Counted from the stretch's first letter, positions 8,716-18,881 are shown. The stretch is DNA of 64,000 nt from Nostoc mirabile CHAB5784 (GCF_020829645.1 NZ_JAIVFS010000008.1:1-64000), one strand, 5' to 3'. The notes: generated by a model from the letters alone, not told the origin. Numbers and translations are program-made.

Positions 8716-9442
8716 ATTTCTCAAGTTTTTTGCGGAATCAACAACCGAACATTTGTAAATTGAAAATATCAGCGATGAAATATTTTCTTCTTTGTAATAT
8801 TTCTCTCCGTACAAAATATTCTTTTTAAAATATGTATATATATTAAAAAGAATAAAGACTGAGAGTTTAATTGTTATATTTAGCACATACTACTTAATTT
8901 ATCTCTCTCAAAGAAGTAGGTGGGTATGAATAAACGTAAACAAGTATCATAGCTAAACTATCAGTAGATGTTAGTTACTTCTAGATTTTACTTACTACCG
9001 ACAACTCTTGACTGAAGACCTTAATAATGATGTTTATTTATGCCCACTCACTTAAAAAGGTAAATTTGATTCCAAGTTTTTGCAGCTACACTGGTATAGT
9101 TCTAGAGCTAATGAGCTTAATTATGGTTAATTACTTTTATATAAAAGAACGATTCTTCTACATAAAATCTTTAAAAAGTTATATAGGAAAGTTTACGTGT
9201 TTATTGTACTGTAGGGTTAATGGATATAATTTTTGGGTAGATACATTACAACAGGGAATGCTGCGTTTTGATAAACTCTTTTTTGCTAAACTAAGCTGTT
9301 CTAAAGTTCTTCTTAAATATGTCGAGAACTTCATGAAAAAAATTTGTTTAATAAAAATTAGAGCATCTACCACTAGATACTATATTCTGTAAGTCGCCGA
9401 GGCGACTGTAATTATATACTCTGCGAAAAGGAAAATAAGGCT
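8716..9442. other. AT-rich gene-free stretch with a hairpin
   Basis: No reliable gene is seen. A 121-codon ORF (9027-9392) has low-complexity composition and no recognisable domain. At 9392-9407 a perfect inverted repeat AGTCGCC-GA-GGCGACT lies about 35 bases before the VWA gene and could be a regulatory hairpin or operator for that operon. Confidence 0.45.
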
Positions 9443-10144
9443 TTGAACTTTAACATAACACAAAAAGTTATGGATGATACATTAAGACTTGATGAAGTAG
9501 TAGAATTTGCTGAGAACCCAGAACCACGTTGTCCTTGTGTACTGTTACTAGACACATCTGGCTCGATGCAAGGAGACCCGATTGAGGCTTTAAATCAGGG
9601 TTTACTAAGTTTAAAAGATGAATTAGTCAAAAATTCCTTAGCCGCAAGACGGGTGGAAGTAGCGATCGTAACTTTTGATAGTAATATCAATGTAGTACAA
9701 GACTTTGTGACTGCCGATCAATTCAATCCGCCGATTTTGACAGCGCAGGGATTGACTACAATGGGTGCAGGAATTCATAAAGCTTTAGACATAATTCAAG
9801 AGCGGAAATCTCAGTATCGTGCCAATGGGATTGCTTACTATCGTCCTTGGGTATTCATGATTACCGATGGAGAACCACAAGGCGAGTTAGAAAATGTGGT
9901 AGAGCAAGCATCCCAGCGCCTCCAGGGAGATGAAGCGAATAAGCGTGTAGCATTTTTTACAGTAGGTGTTGAAAATGCGAATATGACGCGTTTAAATCAA
10001 ATAGCTGTGCGTACCCCCCTGAAGCTGAAAGGATTAAATTTTATCGAGATGTTTGTCTGGCTGTCAACTAGTATGTCGGCTGTTTCTCATTCGCAGGTGG
10101 ACGAACAGGTAGCATTACCGCCGATTGGTTGGGGGACTGTTTAA
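9443..10144 (+). CDS. VWA-domain protein, TerY-like
   Basis: A 233-residue protein that is almost wholly a von Willebrand A domain. It shows the MIDAS motif DTSGS (in VLLLDTSGSMQGDP), the conserved Thr in GLTTMGAGIH and the Asp in MITDGEPQGE. TerY-like VWA proteins bind metal and pair with PP2C phosphatases and kinases in Ter-associated signalling. The start is either TTG 9443, with an AAAGGA site ten bases upstream, or ATG 9470 without a clear site; I prefer the TTG. It heads a three-gene cluster with the next two genes. Confidence 0.85.
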   Translation: MNFNITQKVMDDTLRLDEVVEFAENPEPRCPCVLLLDTSGSMQGDPIEALNQGLLSLKDELVKNSLAARRVEVAIVTFDSNINVVQDFVTADQFNPPILTAQGLTTMGAGIHKALDIIQERKSQYRANGIAYYRPWVFMITDGEPQGELENVVEQASQRLQGDEANKRVAFFTVGVENANMTRLNQIAVRTPLKLKGLNFIEMFVWLSTSMSAVSHSQVDEQVALPPIGWGTV

Positions 10145-10194
10145 TTAAAAATCGCAGCTAGCTGTGTAAACATCAAGCTGCTGGAAAAAAATCT

Positions 10195-10977
10195 ATGAAC
10201 ATATCAAAACAGATTGCTCAATGGCGGATTGTGGCTGCGTCTGTATGTGGTACAAGTCACTTAAAAAACAATCAGCTATGTCAGGATGCTCATCACTGGC
10301 AGGTATTATCAGATAACGTTTTAGTGGCGGCCGCAGCAGATGGCGCGGGTTCTGCTAGCCTTGGGAAAGTGGGAGCGATGATTGCTGTGGAGACAGCAAT
10401 AGAAAACATTTCTACTCTTAGACTCACGCGGAAAAGTTTGACTGATGATGCATTAGTGCGATCGCTCTTAAATGATGCCATACTAGCCGCCAAAAAAGCT
10501 GTGGATGATGAGGCGGCTACTTGTGACAAACAGCCTCAAGATTTAGCAACTACCTTAATTGTGATGCTTGCCACACCAGAAGTTGTGGCTGTAATGCAAA
10601 TAGGTGATGGTTTGGCAGTGGCAAAAGATAGCATGGGCAACCTCCTGGCACTGACTATACCTGATAGCGGCGAATACATCAACGAAACAACTTTTTTAAC
10701 TTCTCCTAATGCCTTAGATACAGCGCAGATGAGAGTCTGGCGCACAGACATAGTAAATGTTGGCATCATCACCGACGGACTACAAATGCTGGCTTTGAAT
10801 ATGGTGGTTGGCGAACCTCACAAACCCTTCTTTTTTCCCCTGTTTGAATTTGTAGCTAATGCCGAGGATAAGACAGAAGCGAAGGAGCAGTTGGTAAAGT
10901 TTTTACGCTCAGAACGGATTACGCAACGCACTGATGATGATTTGACACTCATTATAGCTGCATTCAACAACTCATAA
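10195..10977 (+). CDS. PP2C-family serine/threonine phosphatase
   Basis: A 260-residue protein with PP2C motifs: AAAADGAGSASLGKVGA (metal-binding Asp near residue 47), a QIGDGLAVAK strand (about 131-140), GIITDGLQML (about 189-198) and RTDDDLTLIIAA at the C-terminus. The family removes phosphate from Ser/Thr using two metal ions. It sits 50 bases after the VWA gene and 56 bases before the kinase gene, and probably opposes that kinase. Confidence 0.87.
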   Translation: MNISKQIAQWRIVAASVCGTSHLKNNQLCQDAHHWQVLSDNVLVAAAADGAGSASLGKVGAMIAVETAIENISTLRLTRKSLTDDALVRSLLNDAILAAKKAVDDEAATCDKQPQDLATTLIVMLATPEVVAVMQIGDGLAVAKDSMGNLLALTIPDSGEYINETTFLTSPNALDTAQMRVWRTDIVNVGIITDGLQMLALNMVVGEPHKPFFFPLFEFVANAEDKTEAKEQLVKFLRSERITQRTDDDLTLIIAAFNNS

Positions 10978-11033
10978 GCAAAAAATTTACAGGTTTCACA
11001 TCTTACAATAACTCCGTTAGCGGTAATTTCATT

Positions 11034-13202
11034 ATGCAGGTACTACGTTGTTCCCCTAGAAAAGAAATCCTCAGTCTCAATGTCAGTTTGGGACGTGGCG
11101 GTGAAGCTTGTGTTTATGCAGTGCCATCCGATAACAACTTGGTGGCAAAGATTTACCACAAGCCAACGACTGCTCATGCTGATAAACTCCAAGCGATGCT
11201 TGCCAACCCGCCAGAAAACCCTACGGCGAGTTTAGGGCATATCTCTATCGCTTGGCCAGAGGATTTATTACGAGCGGCAGATGGCAAAAATATCATCCTC
11301 GGCTTTTTGATGCCACGCATTCAAGGGATGCGTCCAATTATCGACTTTTACAACCCCAGAACCCGTCGCCAACACTGCCCCCTATTCAACTATCAGTACC
11401 TGCTCCGCACGGCTCGTAACTTGGCGGCAGCTTTTGCAGCTTTACACGCTAGTGGATATTGTATTGGTGATGTAAACGAGTCAAATATCCTCGTCAGTGA
11501 CACAGCACTGGTGACTTTGATAGACACAGACTCCTTCCAAGTACTCGACCCAAGCAGCAATGTTGTTTATCGCTGCCCAGTGGGTAAACCAGAGTTTACC
11601 CCACCAGAACTACAGAATAAAACTTTTGCCCAGCACGATCGCGAAATTTCTCACGATTTATTTGGGTTAGCGGTGCTGGTATTTCAACTCTTAATGGAAG
11701 GCACGCACCCATTTTCGGGGATTTTTCAAGGCGCTATTGAGCCACCGCCCTACGAAGCCCGCATTGCATCGGGTCATTTCACTTACAGCCAAAAGCGCTA
11801 CGTACCCTACCTTCCTACCCCCATTGCACCCCCTTGGGAAATTCTTCATCCCAGCCTACAAGAACTATTTGTCCGTTGTTTTGAAGACGGTCACAACAAC
11901 CCACAGCTGCGCCCCAGTGCCCAGGCTTGGCTATCAGCTATTGCTGAAGCTGAAGATTCCCTAATTACCTGCACGACAAATCCTCAGCATCGCTACAACA
12001 ATCATATACGTAGCTGTCCCTGGTGTGAACGTACCGTGCGATTAGGCGGACGCGACCCCTTCCCATCACATCGGGCTATAGAAGCTAGAGAACATCTCCA
12101 ACCGCGAATCAAACGGAAAAAGCACTACACCCAGACACCGCATTTTCCACAGCGAACCATGTCACCGCACTCAGCTAATTATTGGCAGCCAGTAATTACC
12201 CCAAGCGGTACATCTTATAAACCTTCCAAAAAGTCAAAGTTATACCCGATTATTTGTTGCTTGCTGGGTTTTGGTTTATTGGGATATGCGGATGTAATGA
12301 TTAAATTTACTCAGCCGTTGGTTACCCAAAATGCTTACACTCAACAAACACTGAAGTCTCGCCAGACAATTAACAAACTCAGCTTCGCTGATTACTATCA
12401 GCAGGGTTATACTGCTTACAAAGACCGAGATTATGAAAAAGCAATTGCCAGCTTTACCGGAGCAATTGAACAAGAACCGACACACGCCAGAGCTATTGTC
12501 AATCGTGGCAATGCTCGCTATAACATGAAGGACTACGAAGGAGCAGTTGTAGATTATAGCCAAGCTCTTAAAATCAATCCCAATCAAACCAAAGCTCTTG
12601 TGAATCGGGGTAATGCCCGCTATATGCTCGCCGAATATAGCAACGATCCTGATCTAGAGTATAACCTAGCGATCGCAGACTATAATCGCGCCATTGGTCT
12701 GGATAGTAAGGAAATTGAAGCTTATATCAGACGCGGCATTGTCCGCACCCAAATGGCTAAATATAGCGGTGAATCTCAACAAGCTTACAAAAGAGCGATC
12801 GCAGATTTTACTCACGCCATAAAACTTAATGTATCCAAAGCAGAAGCTTACTTTCAACGCGGTGTTGTCTATTATCAAATTGCTCAATATAGCAGCAATT
12901 ATGAGCAAGAATATCATCAAGCGATCTCTGACTTTAACCAAGCATTAACTATCAGCCCCAAACTAGCAAAAGTGTATCTCAAACGAGGCATGGTTCGCTA
13001 TGAACTAGCACAATATGGCGGTAGTGAATCTAACAAAAATCAGGCGAAAGCTGTCGAGGATATACAGGCATCTGCCAAATTCTTTCTTGAGCAAGATGAT
13101 ATGGATAATTATCAGCAAGCACTCAGTAACATGTGTGTAGTCATAGAAAACAAATGTGACCCTTTATTCCAAAGCTCAAGTAATGTGGAAAAAACTAACT
13201 AA
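11034..13202 (+). CDS. Serine/threonine kinase-like protein with zinc ribbon, TM segment and TPRs
   Basis: A 722-residue protein. The kinase domain (about 15-300) has a glycine loop GRGGEACVY, a lysine strand LVAKIYHK, a catalytic loop IGDVNESNIL (Asp and Asn kept, HRD replaced by IGD) and DTDSF in place of DFG. A Cys cluster (CPWC near residue 328) suggests a small zinc ribbon. One TM segment (about 402-424) follows, then about five TPR-like repeats (about 445-690) with Tyr-rich linkers. Domain order suggests a cytoplasmic kinase anchored to the membrane, with TPRs on the far side or as a scaffold. It completes the VWA-PP2C-kinase triad. Confidence 0.87.
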   Translation: MQVLRCSPRKEILSLNVSLGRGGEACVYAVPSDNNLVAKIYHKPTTAHADKLQAMLANPPENPTASLGHISIAWPEDLLRAADGKNIILGFLMPRIQGMRPIIDFYNPRTRRQHCPLFNYQYLLRTARNLAAAFAALHASGYCIGDVNESNILVSDTALVTLIDTDSFQVLDPSSNVVYRCPVGKPEFTPPELQNKTFAQHDREISHDLFGLAVLVFQLLMEGTHPFSGIFQGAIEPPPYEARIASGHFTYSQKRYVPYLPTPIAPPWEILHPSLQELFVRCFEDGHNNPQLRPSAQAWLSAIAEAEDSLITCTTNPQHRYNNHIRSCPWCERTVRLGGRDPFPSHRAIEAREHLQPRIKRKKHYTQTPHFPQRTMSPHSANYWQPVITPSGTSYKPSKKSKLYPIICCLLGFGLLGYADVMIKFTQPLVTQNAYTQQTLKSRQTINKLSFADYYQQGYTAYKDRDYEKAIASFTGAIEQEPTHARAIVNRGNARYNMKDYEGAVVDYSQALKINPNQTKALVNRGNARYMLAEYSNDPDLEYNLAIADYNRAIGLDSKEIEAYIRRGIVRTQMAKYSGESQQAYKRAIADFTHAIKLNVSKAEAYFQRGVVYYQIAQYSSNYEQEYHQAISDFNQALTISPKLAKVYLKRGMVRYELAQYGGSESNKNQAKAVEDIQASAKFFLEQDDMDNYQQALSNMCVVIENKCDPLFQSSSNVEKTN

Positions 13203-13323
13203 AAACAAGTAAGTTTTTTTACTAGCATATTATTGGTTTGAATTTCAGAAATCAAGCCTGATTAGGGTTAGCTGATGCTAGCCCTAGTTATTTATTGGGT
13301 AATATTTTTAATTTAAAAGAGTA

Positions 13324-13449
13324 ATATCATGTCCGCTTGATTACTTATTAAACCCTAAGAACCCCACCCCGCCAAAGCTGCGCTTTGTCTCCCCTCCCCG
13401 CCTGCGGGGAGGGGTTCTTTTATTATGGGTAATTTGGCGGACATGATAT
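13324..13449. repeat. Inverted-repeat element, family 1 (copy 1)
   Basis: A 126-bp element bounded by perfect 13-bp terminal inverted repeats, ATATCATGTCCGC and GCGGACATGATAT. The interior has a GAACCCCACCCCGCC segment and a GC-rich hairpin (CCCCTCCCCGC...GCGGGGAGGGG). No ORF is present, so it fits a non-autonomous MITE-like element. Other copies are at 16083, 47548, 52314 and 60028. Confidence 0.85.
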
Positions 13450-13813
13450 AATTTATTTTCCTATTTTTAGATATTCATAGAGCTTTTATATAAAAAAGAT
13501 TTTAATTTATATTTCCTTCATGATTTCACCGAAAATAACAGTTAGATTATTGACGGAGAAAAAGAAAAAATAAATCAATTTTTCTCTATCTAAGTGCATC
13601 CTCTTCATGTCGATAAAGTCAAACAATTTTGGATTTTGGATTTTGGATTTTCGATAAAAAGAGTTTTTTGGTACATGCCCCGCTATGAAAATGGGCAGAG
13701 CAAATCTACTCATAGGCTCGTGACATTCGAGCATTAATACTAAATTGCAAATCCAGAATCTAAAATTGGCACGGTCAAATAATTATATCCCTACAAATCT
13801 CCGAGGTAATTGC
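13450..13813. other. Region upstream of the HEP island
   Basis: AT-rich, with a short tandem repeat of TTTTGGA units at about 13630-13652 and the dispersed motif TTTTTTGGTACATGCC near 13663-13679 (compare 26481 and 62033). A 75-codon minus-strand ORF here is largely repeat-derived and not supported. The promoter of rfbF probably lies in this stretch, but I cannot place it. Confidence 0.4.
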
Positions 13814-14587
13814 ATGAAAGCGGTGATTTTGGCTGGAGGACTTGGTACACGCCTCAGTGAAGAAACTAGTATCAGACCCAAGCCGATGGTTGAAATTGGT
13901 GGTAAGCCAATTCTCTGGCACATAATGAAAACTTACTCTGCTCACGGCATTAATGACTTCATTATTTGTTGCGGTTACAAAGGTTACATAATTAAGGAGT
14001 ATTTTGCTAATTACTTCTTACACATGTCAGATGTTACCTTTGATATGCGATTTAACCAGATGAACGTGCATTCTGGTTATGCTGAACCCTGGCGTGTCAC
14101 CTTAGTAAATACGGGTGATAATACAATGACAGGCGGACGCTTAAAGCGAATCAGCGAACATCTTGGTAATGAAACTTTTTGCTTTACTTATGGTGATGGT
14201 GTCAGTAATATTAATATCACCGAGCTAGTTAAATTTCATAAAGAACAAAAGACCTTAGGAACCCTCACAGCTGTTCAACCGGCCGGACGTTTTGGTGCCA
14301 TTTCTTTAGCATATGAGCAAACTAAAATTACCAGTTTTCGGGAAAAACCCGAAGGTGATGGAGCTTGGATTAATGGCGGTTATTTTGTGTTAGAACCAGA
14401 AGTAATCAATTTGATTGCTGATGACTCTACCGTGTGGGAGCAAGAACCATTAGAAAAACTAGCTGATATGGAACAGCTATCTGCGTTCAAACATGATGGT
14501 TTTTGGCAACCTATGGATACTTTACGCGATAAAAACTACCTAGAGGGGCTATGGACAAGTACTCAAGCTCCTTGGAAAGTTTGGTAA
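13814..14587 (+). CDS. rfbF: Glucose-1-phosphate cytidylyltransferase
   Basis: A 257-residue protein from ATG 13814, which has a GAGG site seven bases upstream; a longer ORF from 13745 is less likely. Motifs are MKAVILAGGLGTRLSEET (nucleotide-binding loop), RPKPMVEIGGKPILW and a GDGVSNINI metal-binding segment. RfbF makes CDP-glucose from CTP and glucose 1-phosphate, the entry to CDP-deoxyhexoses. It opens the HEP island; a similar gene opens the island in Anabaena sp. PCC 7120. No CDP-glucose 4,6-dehydratase (RfbG) is evident nearby. Confidence 0.93.
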   Translation: MKAVILAGGLGTRLSEETSIRPKPMVEIGGKPILWHIMKTYSAHGINDFIICCGYKGYIIKEYFANYFLHMSDVTFDMRFNQMNVHSGYAEPWRVTLVNTGDNTMTGGRLKRISEHLGNETFCFTYGDGVSNINITELVKFHKEQKTLGTLTAVQPAGRFGAISLAYEQTKITSFREKPEGDGAWINGGYFVLEPEVINLIADDSTVWEQEPLEKLADMEQLSAFKHDGFWQPMDTLRDKNYLEGLWTSTQAPWKVW

Positions 14588-14605
14588 GAGAAGAGTTAGG
14601 AGTAG

Positions 14606-14625
14606 AGACGCGATTAATCGCGTCT
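14606..14625. repeat. 20-bp perfect palindrome
   Basis: AGACGCGATT followed by its exact complement AATCGCGTCT, directly after rfbF. Similar self-complementary intergenic sequences occur at 25060, 29966 and 49081 in this window. It could form a hairpin in the transcript. Confidence 0.6.
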
Positions 14626-14700
14626 GTACAGGAGTTATGAGTTTTAACTCCCCACTCCCAATTTTATAGATTTACTGTAATTTCAAGTACAATAATCCTA

Positions 14701-15915
14701 ATGTATGATTTTGCAATTATAGGTGGGGGAATAGTTGGGCTTTCTACAGCGTTGGCTTTAGGAAAACGCTATCCCAATGCCCGTATTTTAGTAGTAGAAA
14801 AAGAGAGTCAATGGGCATTTCACCAAACCGGCAATAATAGTGGAGTGATTCATTCTGGTATTTACTACAAACCAGGAAGTTTCAAAGCTAAATTTTGTCG
14901 TGACGGTTCTCGCTCTATGGTAGAGTTTTGTCAAGAGCATGGAATTGAGCATGAAGTTTGTGGTAAGGTCATTGTTGCAACTGATGAACAAGAGCTACCA
15001 CGCTTAGAAAATCTCTACAAACGTGGCTTAGACAATGGCATAGAAGTTAAGAGAATTAGCCCCGAAGAAGTCAGGGAAATTGAACCTCACGTAAAATGTG
15101 TAGGTGGACTTCGGGTATTCTCAACTGGTATTGTTAATTACAAGCAAGTTTGTTTGAAATATGCCCAGCTAATTCAACAGCAGGGCGGGGATTTACACCT
15201 GAATACAAAAGTTCTGAAAATCTCCCCAAGTGGTAAAAATCAGGTACTACAAACAAACAACGGTAGCTTTGAAACCCGCTTTGTAATTAATTGTACTGGA
15301 TTGCATAGCGATCGCACCGCCAAATTAGGTCAAGTTGAACCCCAAGCAAAAATCGTTCCATTCCGGGGAGAATATTACGAACTCACCCCAGAAAAACGTT
15401 ATCTGGTCAAAACTTTAATTTACCCAGTTCCCAATCCAGATTTTCCCTTCTTGGGTGTTCACTTTACCCGGATGATTGATGGTAGCGTCCATGCAGGGCC
15501 AAACGCGGTGCTGTCGCTCAAACGCGAAGGTTACAAAAAAACCGACTTTGACTTACGGGATTTTCTTGAAGTCATCACCTATCCTGGTTTCTGGAAGTTG
15601 GCAGCCAAACACGCTGATGAAGGGATTCAAGAAATCATTCGTTCCTTTAGTAAAGCAGCCTTCACTAGAAGTTTGCAAAAACTAATACCCGAGGTTCAAG
15701 CAGAAGATTTAGTTCCCACCCATGCAGGAGTTCGCGCTCAAGCCTTAATGAACGATGGCAAGCTTGTAGACGACTTTTTGATTGTTTCCGGTCAAAACTC
15801 CATTCATGTTTGCAATGCTCCTTCTCCTGCGGCCACATCTTCTCTAGAAATCGGTAAAGCGCTTGTGGCAGAAATTCCCCAACTTTCGCATCTAGATATT
15901 GCAGTAACTGCATAG
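14701..15915 (+). CDS. lhgO: L-2-hydroxyglutarate oxidase-like FAD protein
   Basis: A 404-residue flavoprotein. The FAD-binding start MYDFAIIGGGIVGLSTALAL is followed by a signature HQTGNNSGVIHSGIYYKPGS that matches LhgO. LhgO oxidises L-2-hydroxyglutarate to 2-oxoglutarate and passes electrons to quinone at the membrane. It sits inside the polysaccharide island, 113 bases after rfbF. A role in envelope sugar chemistry is possible, because the substrate of such DAO-family enzymes is not fixed by sequence, but it remains inference. Confidence 0.85.
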   Translation: MYDFAIIGGGIVGLSTALALGKRYPNARILVVEKESQWAFHQTGNNSGVIHSGIYYKPGSFKAKFCRDGSRSMVEFCQEHGIEHEVCGKVIVATDEQELPRLENLYKRGLDNGIEVKRISPEEVREIEPHVKCVGGLRVFSTGIVNYKQVCLKYAQLIQQQGGDLHLNTKVLKISPSGKNQVLQTNNGSFETRFVINCTGLHSDRTAKLGQVEPQAKIVPFRGEYYELTPEKRYLVKTLIYPVPNPDFPFLGVHFTRMIDGSVHAGPNAVLSLKREGYKKTDFDLRDFLEVITYPGFWKLAAKHADEGIQEIIRSFSKAAFTRSLQKLIPEVQAEDLVPTHAGVRAQALMNDGKLVDDFLIVSGQNSIHVCNAPSPAATSSLEIGKALVAEIPQLSHLDIAVTA

Positions 15916-16082
15916 ATAACATAGTTATTACTTCCGGGCTGCTGAATAAAAGGATGAATCTTGTATAGTGGGCATCTTTTCCAGCCTGGAAACATAAGAG
16001 ACGGGTAAGATACCTATCTCACAAGAAAAAAGTGTAGTGCATCAATTAAGAACCGCTATAGAGTGCTGCTACCCAATGGGTA

Positions 16083-16210
16083 ATATCATGTCCGCCAAAT
16101 TAAAGAACCCCACCCCCAACCCCTCCCCGCAGGCGGGGAGGGGAGACAAAGCACAGCTTTGGCGGGGTGGGGTTCTCCGGATTTAATAAGTAATCAAGCG
16201 GACATAATAT
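16083..16210. repeat. Inverted-repeat element, family 1 (copy 2)
   Basis: A 128-bp element with ends ATATCATGTCCGC and GCGGACATAATAT (one mismatch). The interior is in reverse orientation to the copy at 13324. It occupies much of the lhgO-epimerase gap (15916-16473), whose remainder holds another CT-rich repeat (16270-16365) and no gene. Confidence 0.82.
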
Positions 16211-16473
16211 AAGTCGGCCAAGTATGTAATGAATGTTAGCCGAGTTATATATAGCGCTTCTGGGTTGAGTCCAATGACCTAACCCCCAACCCCTTCCCTA
16301 CAAGGGAATGAGAGCAAGATTCAAAGCCTCTCTCCTCTTAGGAAAGACGTTTAGAGAGAGGTCGAGTTATTGCATACAAACGAAATAGCGGTTCTCTCTT
16401 GAATGCAACACCCTTTAGGGCAAATATTTGTGCGCCCCTAATTTAACTCATCAATACAAAGGCATTAACCACA

Positions 16474-17502
16474 ATGAAAATATTAGTAACTGGAACAGAA
16501 GGCTATCTTGGTTCGTTATTACCCCCTCTGTTAATTGAACGGGGACATGAAGTTATCGGTCTAGATACTGGTTTTTATAAAGTTGGTTGGCTATACAACG
16601 CTAATGGGGTGACACCCAAAACCCTCAACAAAGATATTCGCAACATCACCCCTGATGATTTGGAAGGTGTTGAAGCCATAGTTCACATGGCGGAACTATC
16701 CAACGACCCAGCCGGACAATTAGCACCTAATATTACCTACGAAATTAATCATATAGGTTCAGTTCGTCTGGCTAGCCTAGCTAAAGCTATGGGTGTGCGC
16801 CGTTTTGTATACATGTCTTCATGCAGCGTCTACGGTGTTGCTACCGCAGGTGATGTCACAGAAGAATCGTCTGTTAATCCTCAAACAGCCTACGCAGAAT
16901 GCAAAACTCTCGTAGAAAGAGATGTCAAACCACTCGCTGATGATGACTTCTCTCCTACCTTTATGCGGAATGCAACTGCCTTTGGTGCTTCTCCCAGAAT
17001 GCGCTTTGATATTGTTTTAAACAACCTAGCAGGGTTGGCATGGACTAGCAAACAAATCAAAATGACCAGTGATGGTACACCCTGGCGGCCATTAGTCCAT
17101 GCACTGGATATTTGCAAAGCAATAGTCTGCACTTTGGAAGCACCACGAGACATTGTACATAACCAAATCTTCAACGTGGGAGATACAGCAAATAATTATC
17201 GCGTCAAAGAAATCGCAGAAATTATTGCTGATATTTTCCCAGATTGTAAATTGTCCTTTGGTGACAACGGCTCAGATAACCGCAGCTATCGGGTATCTTT
17301 CGAGAAAATTAACACAATCCTACCTGGATTTAAGTGTGATTGGAATGCCCAACTTGGTGCCCAGCAGTTATTTGATTTATTCAGTCAAATACACATGGCT
17401 GAAGATACTTTCTTGTTTAGAGGATTTACCCGCTTAAGGCAACTAGAGTATCTGATTCGTACCGAGCAAATTGACAAAGATTTTTTCTGGAATAAAAAGT
17501 AG
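16474..17502 (+). CDS. NAD-dependent epimerase/dehydratase (extended SDR)
   Basis: A 342-residue extended SDR. The dinucleotide motif GTEGYLGS begins at residue 7, a MSSCSVYG strand is present, and the catalytic YAECK (YxxxK) lies near residue 139. These enzymes epimerise, dehydrate or reduce nucleotide-linked sugars. The neighbours (rfbF, C-methyltransferase, rfbC) place it in synthesis of an activated sugar for the envelope polysaccharide. It does not look like a canonical RfbG or RmlB, so the exact reaction is open. Confidence 0.85.
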   Translation: MKILVTGTEGYLGSLLPPLLIERGHEVIGLDTGFYKVGWLYNANGVTPKTLNKDIRNITPDDLEGVEAIVHMAELSNDPAGQLAPNITYEINHIGSVRLASLAKAMGVRRFVYMSSCSVYGVATAGDVTEESSVNPQTAYAECKTLVERDVKPLADDDFSPTFMRNATAFGASPRMRFDIVLNNLAGLAWTSKQIKMTSDGTPWRPLVHALDICKAIVCTLEAPRDIVHNQIFNVGDTANNYRVKEIAEIIADIFPDCKLSFGDNGSDNRSYRVSFEKINTILPGFKCDWNAQLGAQQLFDLFSQIHMAEDTFLFRGFTRLRQLEYLIRTEQIDKDFFWNKK

Positions 17503-17612
17503 TTAGATTAGCCTAGCAGCAGCGAACAAATAAACTAAGTTTCCGAATCAACGCTATTTGATTCGGACTTATCCCATCTATCAAATTATTTGCAATTAGT
17601 GAGTTAAAGCTT

Positions 17613-18881
17613 ATGGCGATCGCAAAATGTCGTTTCAGTGGTCAACCCCTGCATCAAACCTTTATTGATCTAGGAATGTCGCCCTTAGCCAACGCTTATT
17701 TGACAGCAGAACAGCTAAACAATGCAGAGAAATTTTATCCTCTCCACACTTATGTTTCTGAAGACACTCTTTTAGTTCAATTAGAACAGTTTGAAACACC
17801 AGATCACATTTTCAGCGATTATGCTTATTTTTCTTCATACTCAGTAAGTTGGCTAAAACACGCCAAGGCTTACACGGATATGATGGTAGAAAAGTTTGGC
17901 TTTAATCATCACAATCAAGTTATTGAAATTGCCAGTAATGACGGCTACCTACTGCAATATTTTTTAGAAAAGGGAATCCCTGTTTTAGGAATAGAACCAG
18001 CAGCAAATATAGTTAAAGTTGCTGAAGATAGAGGAATTCCTAGTATTAACAAGTTTTTTGGAGTTGAAACTGCCAAAGAACTTGTGATACAAGGAAAAGT
18101 AGCTGACCTTTTGATAGGTAATAATGTTTTAGCTCATGTACCAGATTTAAACGATTTCATCGCTGGAATGAAACTCATCCTCAAACCCAATGGTATTTTG
18201 ACGATGGAGTTTCCTCACATTTTGCAACTTATTCAACAAAATCAGTTTGATACTATTTATCACGAGCATTTTTCTTATTTTTCATTCCTCACTATCGAAA
18301 AAATCTTTGCAGCACACAACTTGCAACTTTTTGACGTAGAGGAATTACCAACTCATGGCGGTTCATTAAGAATTTATGCCAAACATGATTACGCTGTTCA
18401 CCTCAGTATTAGTCAACGAGTTAGACATCTAAAAGCTAAAGAAATTGCCGCCGGGCTGCATCGCATAGAGACTTACATTACATTTGGAGAAAAAGTCAAA
18501 GAAACAAAGCACAAACTATTAAATTTTCTCTTGACAGCTAAAGCAGAAGGTAAATCAATTGCTGGTTATGGCGCACCTGCTAAAGGCAATACATTGCTCA
18601 ATTACTGTGGGATTGGTAAAGATTTTATCGATTACACAGTAGATTGCAATCCCTACAAGCAGGGATTATTTCTACCTGGAACTCATATTCCCATCTTTGA
18701 ACCAGATAAAATCCGCGAAACCAAACCAGATTATCTTCTAATATTGCCTTGGAATCTCAAGGAAGAAATTATGGAACAAATGGCATTTATTGGCGAATGG
18801 GGTGGACAGTTTGTAGTGCCAATTCCTGAAGTTAAAATTTATCCATCTCCTATTCAGAATAAGATTTTAATAGCGTCGTAA
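17613..18881 (+). CDS. Sugar C-methyltransferase-like SAM enzyme
   Basis: A 422-residue protein with three parts: an N-terminal segment (CRFSGQPLHQTFIDLGMSPL) like the zinc-binding region of C-methyltransferases, a SAM-binding domain (VIEIASNDGYLLQYF near 105-119) and a C-terminal domain with IAGYGAPAKGNTLLNYCGI. This architecture is shared with TylC3-type NDP-hexose 3-C-methyltransferases, which make branched deoxysugars. Only one Cys of the usual N-terminal zinc set is obvious. It suggests that the envelope glycan contains a methyl-branched sugar. Confidence 0.85.
   Translation: MAIAKCRFSGQPLHQTFIDLGMSPLANAYLTAEQLNNAEKFYPLHTYVSEDTLLVQLEQFETPDHIFSDYAYFSSYSVSWLKHAKAYTDMMVEKFGFNHHNQVIEIASNDGYLLQYFLEKGIPVLGIEPAANIVKVAEDRGIPSINKFFGVETAKELVIQGKVADLLIGNNVLAHVPDLNDFIAGMKLILKPNGILTMEFPHILQLIQQNQFDTIYHEHFSYFSFLTIEKIFAAHNLQLFDVEELPTHGGSLRIYAKHDYAVHLSISQRVRHLKAKEIAAGLHRIETYITFGEKVKETKHKLLNFLLTAKAEGKSIAGYGAPAKGNTLLNYCGIGKDFIDYTVDCNPYKQGLFLPGTHIPIFEPDKIRETKPDYLLILPWNLKEEIMEQMAFIGEWGGQFVVPIPEVKIYPSPIQNKILIAS

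Noticed and set aside
9027..9392. 121-codon plus-strand ORF
   Set aside because: Low-complexity AT-rich sequence, no recognised domain, no clear ribosome site, and a competing ORF on the other strand.
13507..13734. 75-codon minus-strand ORF
   Set aside because: A large part comes from TTTTGGA repeats and a dispersed repeat; no family resemblance.
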